Source of the DNA: Bacteroidota bacterium
GTDB taxonomy: Bacteria; Bacteroidota; Bacteroidia; Chitinophagales; Chitinophagaceae
Assembly: GCA_013286305.1 (NCBI GenBank)
Contig: JABDFW010000003.1
Location: 1-64,000, forward strand
Direction of reading: 5' to 3'
DNA: 64,000 nucleotides
Positions 16,824-24,455 of the stretch are shown here, one piece after another. The first letter of the stretch is position 1; each line of letters starts with the position of its first letter. The position numbers were made by a program, and so were the translations under genes. Below the pieces are notes generated by a model that saw only the letters and a list, made by a program, of their open reading frames with translations, was not told the DNA's origin and made no database searches.

Positions 16824-17003
16824 TTAGTGGCGGAATAACGGAATAATCACAAATTTTACCAGCATAATAATAAGCGCTGTAATGAACATCAATAACGAAA
16901 TACGGTTCATACCATGCATATATTTAAGATAAGTATTGCGCGGCTGGTTGGGGTCTCTTTTTTTTATAAAAAGGTATTCAGCTATTTGTCTCCAAAAGGT
17001 CAT
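16824..17003 (-). CDS. DUF6728-type small membrane protein
   Basis: 59 aa from ATG 17003 (MTFWRQIAEYLFIKKRDPNQ). A longer in-frame start at 17105 would include the perfect TACCTTTG promoter box, so the short form is preferred. One C-terminal hydrophobic segment (LLMFITALIIMLVKFVIIPLF). The N-terminal part with the KKRDPNQPRNTYLKYMHGMNR block matches what I remember of DUF6728 proteins in this family. Function unknown. Confidence 0.7.
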   Translation of the reverse strand: MTFWRQIAEYLFIKKRDPNQPRNTYLKYMHGMNRISLLMFITALIIMLVKFVIIPLFRH

Positions 17004-17020
17004 AATCAATAAATTCACCA

Positions 17021-17028
17021 CAAAGGTA
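17021..17028 (-). promoter_or_regulatory. Promoter box TACCTTTG for the DUF6728 gene
   Basis: Exact TAnnTTTG on the minus strand, ending 17 nt before the start at 17003. It decides the start choice. Confidence 0.5.
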
Positions 17029-17156
17029 AAGGATAAACCATTAAGCGGTTTCCGGTGAGAGTGTTGGATAATAGCAATTCCGGCTGTATTCGGGGCTAAA
17101 ACCATATATGTTAATTTTTTATCAAGGATTTATTACCCACCGATTCGCTAAAACAA

Positions 17157-17164
17157 TAGCTTTG
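17157..17164 (+). promoter_or_regulatory. Promoter box TAGCTTTG for the first penicillin acylase-like gene
   Basis: Exact TAnnTTTG consensus 22 nt upstream of ATG 17187. Confidence 0.5.
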
Positions 17165-17186
17165 TTTACGGAACCTCCCAAAGCTT

Positions 17187-19247
17187 ATGAGTTTAAAAGC
17201 TGCAATTGCTACTATTTTGTCATTCATGCTATTTGCTTTAGCCAGAGCACAGTTTGATGCTTCTAAAATTGATATTGTACGAGATAAGTGGGGGGTGCCA
17301 CATATTTTTGGTAATACTGACGCGGATGTTGCTTATGGGCTTGCCTATGCCCATGCTGAAGATGACTTTGAAACCATACAAACTTCTTTTTTGGCAGGCA
17401 AGGCAATGTTGGGCAGGTTGAAAGGGAAAGATGGAGCAGCCATAGATTATGTGGTGCATTTATTACGGATACCCGAACTGGTGGACGCTAAATACGAGAC
17501 CGATATTTCACCGGAATATAAAAAAGTGCTTGAGGGCTATTGTGCAGGGTTTAATGCTTATGCAAGGTCACATCCAAAAGAAGTTTTGCTAAAACAGCTT
17601 TTACCCTTAACGCCAAAAGATATGCTTTGCTATTCGGTACTTCAACTGTGTATATCTTCCGGCGTAGATGATGCATTAAAATCAATTTATGGAGGATCGG
17701 TCGCTGTGCTGAATGATATGAAGCCTGGCGGCTCAAACGCTTTTGCTTTCAATTCAAAAATTACAGCAGACAGCCAGGTATATCTTGCCATTAATTCGCA
17801 CCAGCCGCTTGAGGGGCCGGTAAGCTGGTACGAGGCCCATTTGTGCAGCAACCAAGGCTGGAATATTATTGGGGCCTTGTTCCCGGGCTCGCCATGCATT
17901 CTTCATGGATGCAATCAATACCTTGGCTGGGCGCATACAGTGAATAGTCCTGATAAACTGGATATCTACCAACTTGATATCAATCCAAAAAATAAGCTGG
18001 AATATAAATTTGATGGCAAATGGGAAAGATTGGAGATCACCAAAGTGCACCTGAATGTTTTAGTGGCAGGCATTACTTCCATCGGTATAAATAAAGATGC
18101 TTACTGGTGCAAATACGGGCCTGTTGTTATTACAAAAAAAGGGGCATTCGCAATCAGGACGCCGGCATTGTTTGATATAAGGGGGTTGGAAGAATGGTAT
18201 ATGCTGAATAAGGCAAAAAACTTTACAGAATTCAGGGATATTCTTCAAATGGAAGCAATACCCGGCTACAACCTGGTGTATGCCGACAGGTATGACACGA
18301 TCTATTATTTAAGTAATGGCAAGATCCCTGTCCGCGACAAATCGTTTAACTGGAAAGGCACATTACCTGGGAATACCTCAAAAACTTTATGGACAGAAAT
18401 GCACCCTATAAGTGATCTTCCGCAAGTATTGCAGCCATCTTCGGGGTATGTTTATAATACCAATAATACCCCCTTTCATGCAACTGGGGGCGATGATAAT
18501 TTTCCATTAAAAGGTTACGATGAAACAATGGGTTATGAAAGGTATGATAACAACAGGAGCCTGCGTTTTCAGGAACTTATAAAACAATACAACAGGCCTA
18601 CCTATGCCGATATGAAACGCATAAAATACGACCTTCAATTGCCGGCAAAGCTGTCGTACATGGTGAATACAGATACCTTGTTTTCAATTCCTGTGCAAAA
18701 ACACCCCGAGATTGCCGATGTGATAAAGCTGTTACAACAGTGGGATAGAAAAGGCGATGTAACCAGCACAGGCGCCACATTATTTGACATTATTTATTAC
18801 GAAGTGGTGAACGAGTTGCAAACGGGCAAGAGTTATAGCACCATTAGTACCGCCAAAGCTGTTGACCTGTTTAAATACGCGCGCGCTTATTTACTTGATC
18901 ATTTCAAAAAAATAGCTGTCCCCCTGGGCGATTACCAAAAGCTGGTGAGGGATAATAAAATATTACCATTACAGGGCATACCCGATGTAATATCAGCCAT
19001 ATATGCGATTCCCTATAAGAATGGGTTGGTGAGAGGAGCACAAGGAGAAAGTTATATTGAGCTGGTAAGGTTTACCAAAGATGGCCCTGTAATAGAAAGC
19101 ATCAATTGTTATGGCGCATCCAATAAAAAGGGAAGTCCGCATTATGCCGACCAGGCTGATCTGTTTACCCATCAAAAAACAAAGCCAATGACATTTGACA
19201 AGGGAGAGATATACAAAAATGCAGAACGCATCTATCATCCCAATTAG
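17187..19247 (+). CDS. Penicillin acylase family Ntn-hydrolase (copy 1)
   Basis: 686 aa. Signal peptide MSLKAAIATILSFMLFALARAQ, then the A-domain opening IVRDKWGVPHIFG. Autocleavage site GG|SNAFAF with the likely N-terminal nucleophile Ser183, followed by NSHQPLEGPVSWYEAHL. Periplasmic amidohydrolases of this family cleave N-acyl groups (beta-lactams, acyl-homoserine lactones or other amides). The natural substrate here is unknown. A clear paralog lies at 36477-38660. It stands alone with its own promoter box. Confidence 0.88.
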   Translation: MSLKAAIATILSFMLFALARAQFDASKIDIVRDKWGVPHIFGNTDADVAYGLAYAHAEDDFETIQTSFLAGKAMLGRLKGKDGAAIDYVVHLLRIPELVDAKYETDISPEYKKVLEGYCAGFNAYARSHPKEVLLKQLLPLTPKDMLCYSVLQLCISSGVDDALKSIYGGSVAVLNDMKPGGSNAFAFNSKITADSQVYLAINSHQPLEGPVSWYEAHLCSNQGWNIIGALFPGSPCILHGCNQYLGWAHTVNSPDKLDIYQLDINPKNKLEYKFDGKWERLEITKVHLNVLVAGITSIGINKDAYWCKYGPVVITKKGAFAIRTPALFDIRGLEEWYMLNKAKNFTEFRDILQMEAIPGYNLVYADRYDTIYYLSNGKIPVRDKSFNWKGTLPGNTSKTLWTEMHPISDLPQVLQPSSGYVYNTNNTPFHATGGDDNFPLKGYDETMGYERYDNNRSLRFQELIKQYNRPTYADMKRIKYDLQLPAKLSYMVNTDTLFSIPVQKHPEIADVIKLLQQWDRKGDVTSTGATLFDIIYYEVVNELQTGKSYSTISTAKAVDLFKYARAYLLDHFKKIAVPLGDYQKLVRDNKILPLQGIPDVISAIYAIPYKNGLVRGAQGESYIELVRFTKDGPVIESINCYGASNKKGSPHYADQADLFTHQKTKPMTFDKGEIYKNAERIYHPN

Positions 19248-19297
19248 TAATAATTCTCATTTAACTTATCTTCATCTAACGCACATAAAGCTATTTA

Positions 19298-20698
19298 TTG
19301 GGATTCCAGGAAAAAATATATAATAACAGCCCGGTTTTTATTCAAAACCTGCTTGTATCTGCGTATGGCTATACGTGGAGGAAGCGAAGGTTTGGAGGTG
19401 TTTTTAAGCAGGAATATTTAAAAGCAAAGGAAAGAGAAAACTTTGCTGCGGAACAATGGATGGATTATCAAAACGAACATTTACAACAAGTGCTTTTACA
19501 CAGTTTTGAAAATGTGCCTTTTTACCAAGAGTCCTTTAAGAAAAAAGGTGTAGATACAAATGTGATAAAAAAGATTTCGGTTGATACTATTTCACAATTG
19601 CCGGTGCTTTCTAAAGAAGATCTACGCAAATACGGCTCATCAACCTTGCTATCCGGCAAACGTGAACATGGCGGCGTCTTTTTTGCAAGTAGTGGCAGCA
19701 CCGGCACTCCCACGCAAATCATGTATTCACACGCCATGCATCAAAGATGGTTTGCCATATTTGAAGCAAGGGTAAGAAACTGGGCACGTGTAAGCAGCCT
19801 TATCCCCAGGGGTATGATAGGTGGCCGGAGAATTTTGGCCGGCGCAGAAAACAAGCCACCATTTTACCGGTATAATTCTTTTGAAAAACAGGTATATTTT
19901 TCTGCATACCATATCAGCGCGCAAAATGCGGGGAACTACAGGCAGGGCATGGAAAAACACCATGCACAATACATGACCGGCTATGCCATGAGTAATTTTT
20001 TTCTTGCAAGGTTTTTCAAAGAATTGGGGATTGATGCACCGCAATTAAAATGTGTGATAACCTCAAGTGAAAAGCTTACGAATGAAATGCGCACTATGTT
20101 TAAAGAAGTATATGGTTGCAAAACGTTTGACGGATGGAGCGGCGTTGAGGCTTGCGGCCTGATAACCGAATGTGAACACAGCAGCCTGCATATAAGCCCC
20201 GATGCGGGTATTATTGAAGTGCTGGATAACAATATGAACCCTGCAAAAGCAGGCGAGCCCGGGGACGTTTATTGTACCGGCTTTTTAAATGTTGACCAGC
20301 CGTTAATACGCTATAAAATTGGCGATCAAATTATTTTGACAGATAAGACGTGCTCATGCGGGAGGGCGATGCCTGTTGTGCAGGAAATTACCGGGCGCAT
20401 AGAAGATGTTGTTATAGGGAAAGATGGAAGGGAAATGGTGCGGTTTCATGGTATTTTTAACGGGCTGCATTCGGTAAAACAGGCACAGGTGATACAGGAA
20501 AGTTTGGATGATATTATTATCAGGCTTGTTACAGACGGGCAACTTGGAGATGATGAAAGAATGCTTATTAATAAAAGAATTGAAAGCCAGTTAGGTGAAA
20601 TGAACATTGTTATTGAAGAAGTAGAAAATATCCCTTTGACTAATAACGGGAAATTCCAGGCTGTTATTTCAAAGCTGGGCAGGAAAAACCATGACTAA
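19298..20698 (+). CDS. CapK/PaaK-like AMP-forming ligase
   Basis: 466 aa in the phenylacetate-CoA ligase / CapK branch of the adenylate-forming superfamily. The P-loop-like SSGSTGTPTQIM and the GWSGVEACG and TGRIEDVVIGKDG elements are present. The start is TTG 19298; the first ATG would remove conserved N-terminal sequence. In polysaccharide clusters such proteins are thought to activate an acyl group for sugar decoration, but the reaction is poorly defined. Its last 8 bp overlap the following glycosyltransferase, so they are translationally coupled. Confidence 0.85.
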   Translation: MGFQEKIYNNSPVFIQNLLVSAYGYTWRKRRFGGVFKQEYLKAKERENFAAEQWMDYQNEHLQQVLLHSFENVPFYQESFKKKGVDTNVIKKISVDTISQLPVLSKEDLRKYGSSTLLSGKREHGGVFFASSGSTGTPTQIMYSHAMHQRWFAIFEARVRNWARVSSLIPRGMIGGRRILAGAENKPPFYRYNSFEKQVYFSAYHISAQNAGNYRQGMEKHHAQYMTGYAMSNFFLARFFKELGIDAPQLKCVITSSEKLTNEMRTMFKEVYGCKTFDGWSGVEACGLITECEHSSLHISPDAGIIEVLDNNMNPAKAGEPGDVYCTGFLNVDQPLIRYKIGDQIILTDKTCSCGRAMPVVQEITGRIEDVVIGKDGREMVRFHGIFNGLHSVKQAQVIQESLDDIIIRLVTDGQLGDDERMLINKRIESQLGEMNIVIEEVENIPLTNNGKFQAVISKLGRKNHD

Positions 20699-21710
20699 GA
20701 AAATAATTTATATAGACAATTTTTTAAGCAAACATGGTTACCTGCCTACCATTGCAGAAGTGCTGGTGAAGCAATTACGAACAGAAGGTTATGAAATAAT
20801 TTGTTCAAGTAATGTAAAAAATAAAGCATTGAGGTTGCCCGATATGCTGAAAACGATCTGGGCAAATAGAAAAAATTCGATAGCACTTATTGCAACCTAC
20901 AGCACAGATGCGTTCTACTTCGCCTGCGTTTGCGCATCATACTGCAGGCTGCTTAATATAAAATATATACCCTGCCTGCATGGCGGCGATTTGCCGGGGC
21001 GGATAAAAAAGTCACGCTCATTATCAAAAAAAATATTTGGCAAAGCCTATATCAACGTTGCCGTTTCAGGGTATTTACAACAGGCGATGCAGCAAAATAA
21101 CTGGCCCGCTACCTGCATTCCAAATCCAATTAACATTGAGTTGTACAATTTTAAGGAAAGAGCAGCCTGCAAACCGCGGTTACTTTGGGTAAGGTCGTTT
21201 CACCAATTGTATAATCCTAAACTTGCCATTCACATACTTGCCAAATTAGTTCCGGAATACCCTGATGCGGTGCTTCTGATGATTGGCCCCGACAAAGACG
21301 GCAGTTTTGCAGAATGCATTCAATTGGCCAAAGAGTTAAAAGTAGAAAGCAATATTCTATTTAAAGGTTTTGTTACCAAAGAAGAATGGACCGCGCTTTC
21401 AGTGCAATACGATCTTTTTATCAACACCACTAATTTTGACAACCTGCCGGTTAGTGTAATTGAGGCAATGGCGTTAGGCATGGTGGTGATAAGTACGGAT
21501 GTAGGCGGCCTACCATATTTAATAACAAACAACCAGGATGGCGTTTTAGTTCCACCCTTAGATGCGGATGCATTCGTATCAGCCGTAAACAACGTTTTAA
21601 ATAATCCTGCAATAGCCAACGGGCTAAGCTTGGCAGCAAGGAAGTCTGCCATGAAATATGACTGGAGCAACGTACGCACCCTCTGGAATAATTTACTACA
21701 GGACATATAA
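20691..21710 (+). CDS. Glycosyltransferase family 4 (GT-B)
   Basis: 339 aa GT-B fold enzyme. The C-terminal donor-binding half has LFKGFVTKEEW and the E-x7-E type motif SVIEAMALGMVVISTDVGGLP typical of GT4. Expected to add a sugar to a lipid-linked glycan at the cytoplasmic face. It overlaps the CapK/PaaK-like gene by 8 bp and meets the GT2 gene tail to tail (7-bp gap). Donor and acceptor are unknown. Confidence 0.87.
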   Translation: MTKKIIYIDNFLSKHGYLPTIAEVLVKQLRTEGYEIICSSNVKNKALRLPDMLKTIWANRKNSIALIATYSTDAFYFACVCASYCRLLNIKYIPCLHGGDLPGRIKKSRSLSKKIFGKAYINVAVSGYLQQAMQQNNWPATCIPNPINIELYNFKERAACKPRLLWVRSFHQLYNPKLAIHILAKLVPEYPDAVLLMIGPDKDGSFAECIQLAKELKVESNILFKGFVTKEEWTALSVQYDLFINTTNFDNLPVSVIEAMALGMVVISTDVGGLPYLITNNQDGVLVPPLDADAFVSAVNNVLNNPAIANGLSLAARKSAMKYDWSNVRTLWNNLLQDI

Positions 21711-21717
21711 GCGTGAC

Positions 21718-22710
21718 TTAGTTCTCCTTCCGCAAAAACCCTTTTAGTGTTCCCCACCCATAAGAAAAATGAAAGGCAAAAAAGATAAAAGGCATCAATA
21801 GCTTTCGCATATCAAATTTTTGCCTGATGGATACAATAGTGGCAAGGCATGCTATGAAAAAATAAAAGCCGCAGGACAAGAGCAGCAGATCAAGCCCATA
21901 TAAAGAATGAAAAAGCAATTTTTCTATCATCCCCACAAATAAGAGAAAAATAATACACGTAGTAAACAAAAACGGTACCAGGTGATGAAACCGCATTGAG
22001 CGTGGAAATAATTTAAAACTCCTGGCATTCCAAAAGCCATTGCGGTAGCCATAGAAAAAAAGTTTATTCAAATCGGCAGGGGGCCTGTAAAAGCAGCTTG
22101 TTTTCCATGTACAATATAACTTATGCCCCGCATCAAGAATACGCTGGTTAAGGTCGTTATCCTGGTTACGCTCCATCAGTGTATTATACCCGCCAATATC
22201 AAGCACCACCTGCTTTTTAAATACGGGGAAATTCACTGAATGTACATAGCCTTCCTTAACAATACGAAAGGATAAGGAAGATACACCAAATACGCTGCAC
22301 ATGACCCACTCACACAGCATAGCCTGTATATTATTGTAAGCAGACTGCGTAATAACCCTTCCCGAGCACCCCACAGAACCTGTTTTTATAAGCTCATCAT
22401 AACAGGTTTGCAAATAACCGGGTTCGTAAACGCTGTGTGCACCTAAAATGGCGATATACTCGCCCTGGGCGGCCTTTAACCCTTCATTAAAAGCAAAAGG
22501 CGTTTTACGTTTGGGGTTATCAACGAGTTTTACCTGCGGGTTTTTTAATGCATATTCGTTAATAATATTTCTTGTATTGTCTGTTGACCTGCCATCCACA
22601 ATCAGTATCTCAAGGCCGAATGAATGGCATTGCTGCTGCAAAAAACTTTCTATGGTTTGTGCAATATATTTTTCTTCATTAAAGCACGGACTAATAATGC
22701 TTAATATCAT
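21718..22710 (-). CDS. Glycosyltransferase family 2 with membrane tail
   Basis: 330 aa. The N-terminal GT-A domain opens SIISPCFNEEKYIAQTIES with the DGRSTDNTR donor-binding region and an NDLNQRI acceptor motif. The C-terminal third has about three hydrophobic segments (FLFTTCIIFLLFVGMI, LDLLLLSCGFYFFIACLATIV, FIFFAFHFSYGW), so it is membrane-attached. Last gene of the minus-strand glycan operon. Its ATG overlaps the stop of the aminotransferase remnant (ATGA overlap), which shows the original operon layout. Confidence 0.87.
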   Translation of the reverse strand: MILSIISPCFNEEKYIAQTIESFLQQQCHSFGLEILIVDGRSTDNTRNIINEYALKNPQVKLVDNPKRKTPFAFNEGLKAAQGEYIAILGAHSVYEPGYLQTCYDELIKTGSVGCSGRVITQSAYNNIQAMLCEWVMCSVFGVSSLSFRIVKEGYVHSVNFPVFKKQVVLDIGGYNTLMERNQDNDLNQRILDAGHKLYCTWKTSCFYRPPADLNKLFFYGYRNGFWNARSFKLFPRSMRFHHLVPFLFTTCIIFLLFVGMIEKLLFHSLYGLDLLLLSCGFYFFIACLATIVSIRQKFDMRKLLMPFIFFAFHFSYGWGTLKGFLRKEN

Positions 22711-22815
22711 ATACTAACATGATAAAATTTGCTGATTGCATCTGCAATATAATCTATCTGGCTTTCAGTTATAGTTGCTGTATTGCAATTTTAAATCTAC
22801 AAAGGGAATATTCAT
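22707..22815 (-). pseudogene. Internally deleted DegT/DnrJ/EryC1/StrS sugar aminotransferase
   Basis: The start at 22815 reads MNIPFVDLKLQY, the usual N-terminus of PLP-dependent sugar aminotransferases of this family. After about 14 codons it runs into a stop (22765-22767). In the next frame, up to the TGA at 22707-22709, the sequence reads TITESQIDYIADAISKFY, the usual C-terminus of the same family. About 350 codons in between, including the PLP lysine, are missing. Position (10 bp after the acetyltransferase, 4-bp overlap with GT2) fits a WlbC/WbpE-type enzyme following WlbA- and WlbB-like genes. It cannot be functional. Confidence 0.75.
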
Positions 22816-22824
22816 TATACCTGG

Positions 22825-23298
22825 TTACTTTAATGTTTTGATGAGCTTCGCCGGGTTGCCTGCATAAACACCCGCTTTCTCAATGTTTTTTGTAACCACG
22901 CTGCCCGCGCCAATAATCACATTATCGCAGATATTAACAGGCAAAATGGTAGCATTACTGCCTATGGAAACATTGTTGCCAATATTGGTTGCCTTCCAAA
23001 AATTCTTATCGCCGCGCGCAGGACCGCCCTTTGCAAAAACATCGTTTATAAACATCACCCCATGCCCTATAAAGCAATCATTACCAATGGTAACCAGTTC
23101 ACAAATAAATGTATGTGATTGTACTTTGCAGTTGTTGCCAATTACTACATCCTTTTGTATTTCAGTAAATGGCCCTATAAAACAATTGTTGCCAATTTTA
23201 CAGCCATATAAATTACAGGGCTCAACAATGGTAACGTTATCACCCATTAGTACATCACCGGCTACGGAAACATTAAGCCTCTTATTTTTATTCATCAA
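22825..23298 (-). CDS. Left-handed beta-helix acyltransferase (WlbB/WbpD-like)
   Basis: 157 aa built of hexapeptide repeats (IGNNCF, IGNNCK, IGNDCF, IGNNVS, CDNVI), forming a trimeric left-handed beta-helix. The GHGVMFINDVFA segment resembles acetyl-CoA-dependent N-acetyltransferases of UDP-3-amino-sugar uronate synthesis (WbpD/WlbB). The gene is 9 bp downstream of the Gfo/Idh/MocA dehydrogenase. The donor aminosugar would be made by an aminotransferase, which is the gene deleted immediately downstream, so this enzyme may now lack its substrate. The start could also be the second Met (23295). Confidence 0.85.
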   Translation of the reverse strand: MMNKNKRLNVSVAGDVLMGDNVTIVEPCNLYGCKIGNNCFIGPFTEIQKDVVIGNNCKVQSHTFICELVTIGNDCFIGHGVMFINDVFAKGGPARGDKNFWKATNIGNNVSIGSNATILPVNICDNVIIGAGSVVTKNIEKAGVYAGNPAKLIKTLK

Positions 23299-23307
23299 GC
23301 GGTTTGT

Positions 23308-24324
23308 TTAACGGCCTTGCGCTGCTGCATAAATTTTTTCTATTATCTCTACAGTCTTCAACCCTTCATAAGAATTGGTAGTGATGGAAGCCCCATTCTT
23401 CAATACATCTGCTAAGTTCTCATACACCTTGTCGTGATTGCTCATAGAACCTGTATAGGTACCGTAATTGTTGGCTTTGTTCCCTTCTGGCAGATCTTTT
23501 ATTTCATACCCTTCTATACATTGATATTCCAGTTCATTCAGGTATTGGCCGCCTATTTTTACCGTTCCTTTTTCTGCAAAAATAGCAATAGAGCCCTCCA
23601 TATTTTTTTGATAGCTATTCACGGTAAAATTAACAGTACCCAAAACACCATTATTAAATTCAAGCGCCACAACGCCCGTATCTTCAAATTCAATGCTTTG
23701 CTTGTGCGCGAAATTACCCATAAACGCAGATGCCCTTTTTACATCGCCGATCATCCAGTATAACAGGTCAATAAAGTGGCTGAATTGCGTGAACAATGTT
23801 CCGCCATCCAATTCTTTTGTTCCCTTCCACGAGTTTTTATAATAATCCTCATTCCTGTTCCAAAAACAGTTTAGCTGGATGCTATAAATTTTTCCAAGCA
23901 ATCCTCTGTCTATCGCCTGCTTTACCGCAACCACAGGCGGGTTAAAGCGGTTTTGTTTAATAACAAACAACCTTTTATTATTTTTCTCAGCAGTTTTTAT
24001 CATCTCGCCACAATCGTAAGAAGTGATCGCCATTGGCTTTTCGCACAATACATGTATCCCCGCATTTAAGGCGGTAATGGCATGGGCAGCATGAAGGCCA
24101 TTTGGCGAACAAATAGAAACTACATCAAGTTCTTTTTCTGATTCCAGCAGTTCGCCAAGGGAATAGTAAATATTACTTCCATATTTTTCGCCAAGGGTAT
24201 CAGCCTTTTCTGTAACAATATCACACACTGCCTGTAACCTGCCAACTTTTTGAATATGTTCCGCATGCCTTTGCGCAATTCGACCGCAGCCTATCACAGC
24301 AAACTTTAGATCAATCTTACTCAT
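23308..24324 (-). CDS. Gfo/Idh/MocA oxidoreductase (WlbA-like sugar dehydrogenase)
   Basis: 338 aa from ATG 24324, the start closest to the Rossmann strand (KFAVIGCGRIAQRHAEHI); an upstream ATG at 24345 is possible but overlaps the promoter box. NAD(P)-binding GCGRIA and the EKPMA catalytic-lysine motif are present. The next two genes suggest the UDP-N-acetylglucosamine-uronate 3-dehydrogenase role (WlbA/WbpB) rather than inositol dehydrogenase. First gene of the minus-strand glycan operon. Confidence 0.86.
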   Translation of the reverse strand: MSKIDLKFAVIGCGRIAQRHAEHIQKVGRLQAVCDIVTEKADTLGEKYGSNIYYSLGELLESEKELDVVSICSPNGLHAAHAITALNAGIHVLCEKPMAITSYDCGEMIKTAEKNNKRLFVIKQNRFNPPVVAVKQAIDRGLLGKIYSIQLNCFWNRNEDYYKNSWKGTKELDGGTLFTQFSHFIDLLYWMIGDVKRASAFMGNFAHKQSIEFEDTGVVALEFNNGVLGTVNFTVNSYQKNMEGSIAIFAEKGTVKIGGQYLNELEYQCIEGYEIKDLPEGNKANNYGTYTGSMSNHDKVYENLADVLKNGASITTNSYEGLKTVEIIEKIYAAAQGR

Positions 24325-24341
24325 CGCGTGTCCTGTTTGGC

Positions 24342-24349
24342 GCAATATA
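24342..24349 (-). promoter_or_regulatory. Promoter box TATATTGC for the glycan operon
   Basis: TAnnTTG-type box on the minus strand, 17 nt upstream of the start at 24324. Confidence 0.45.
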
Positions 24350-24455
24350 ATTTAAGAATACTGCTTTTGTTATTAAATTCTCTTTAGAATTTTATTGATG
24401 AAGGTAATAAAGCTGAATAAAAAAGGAGGCGATTGGGATTGAGGAGATAGAAAAA

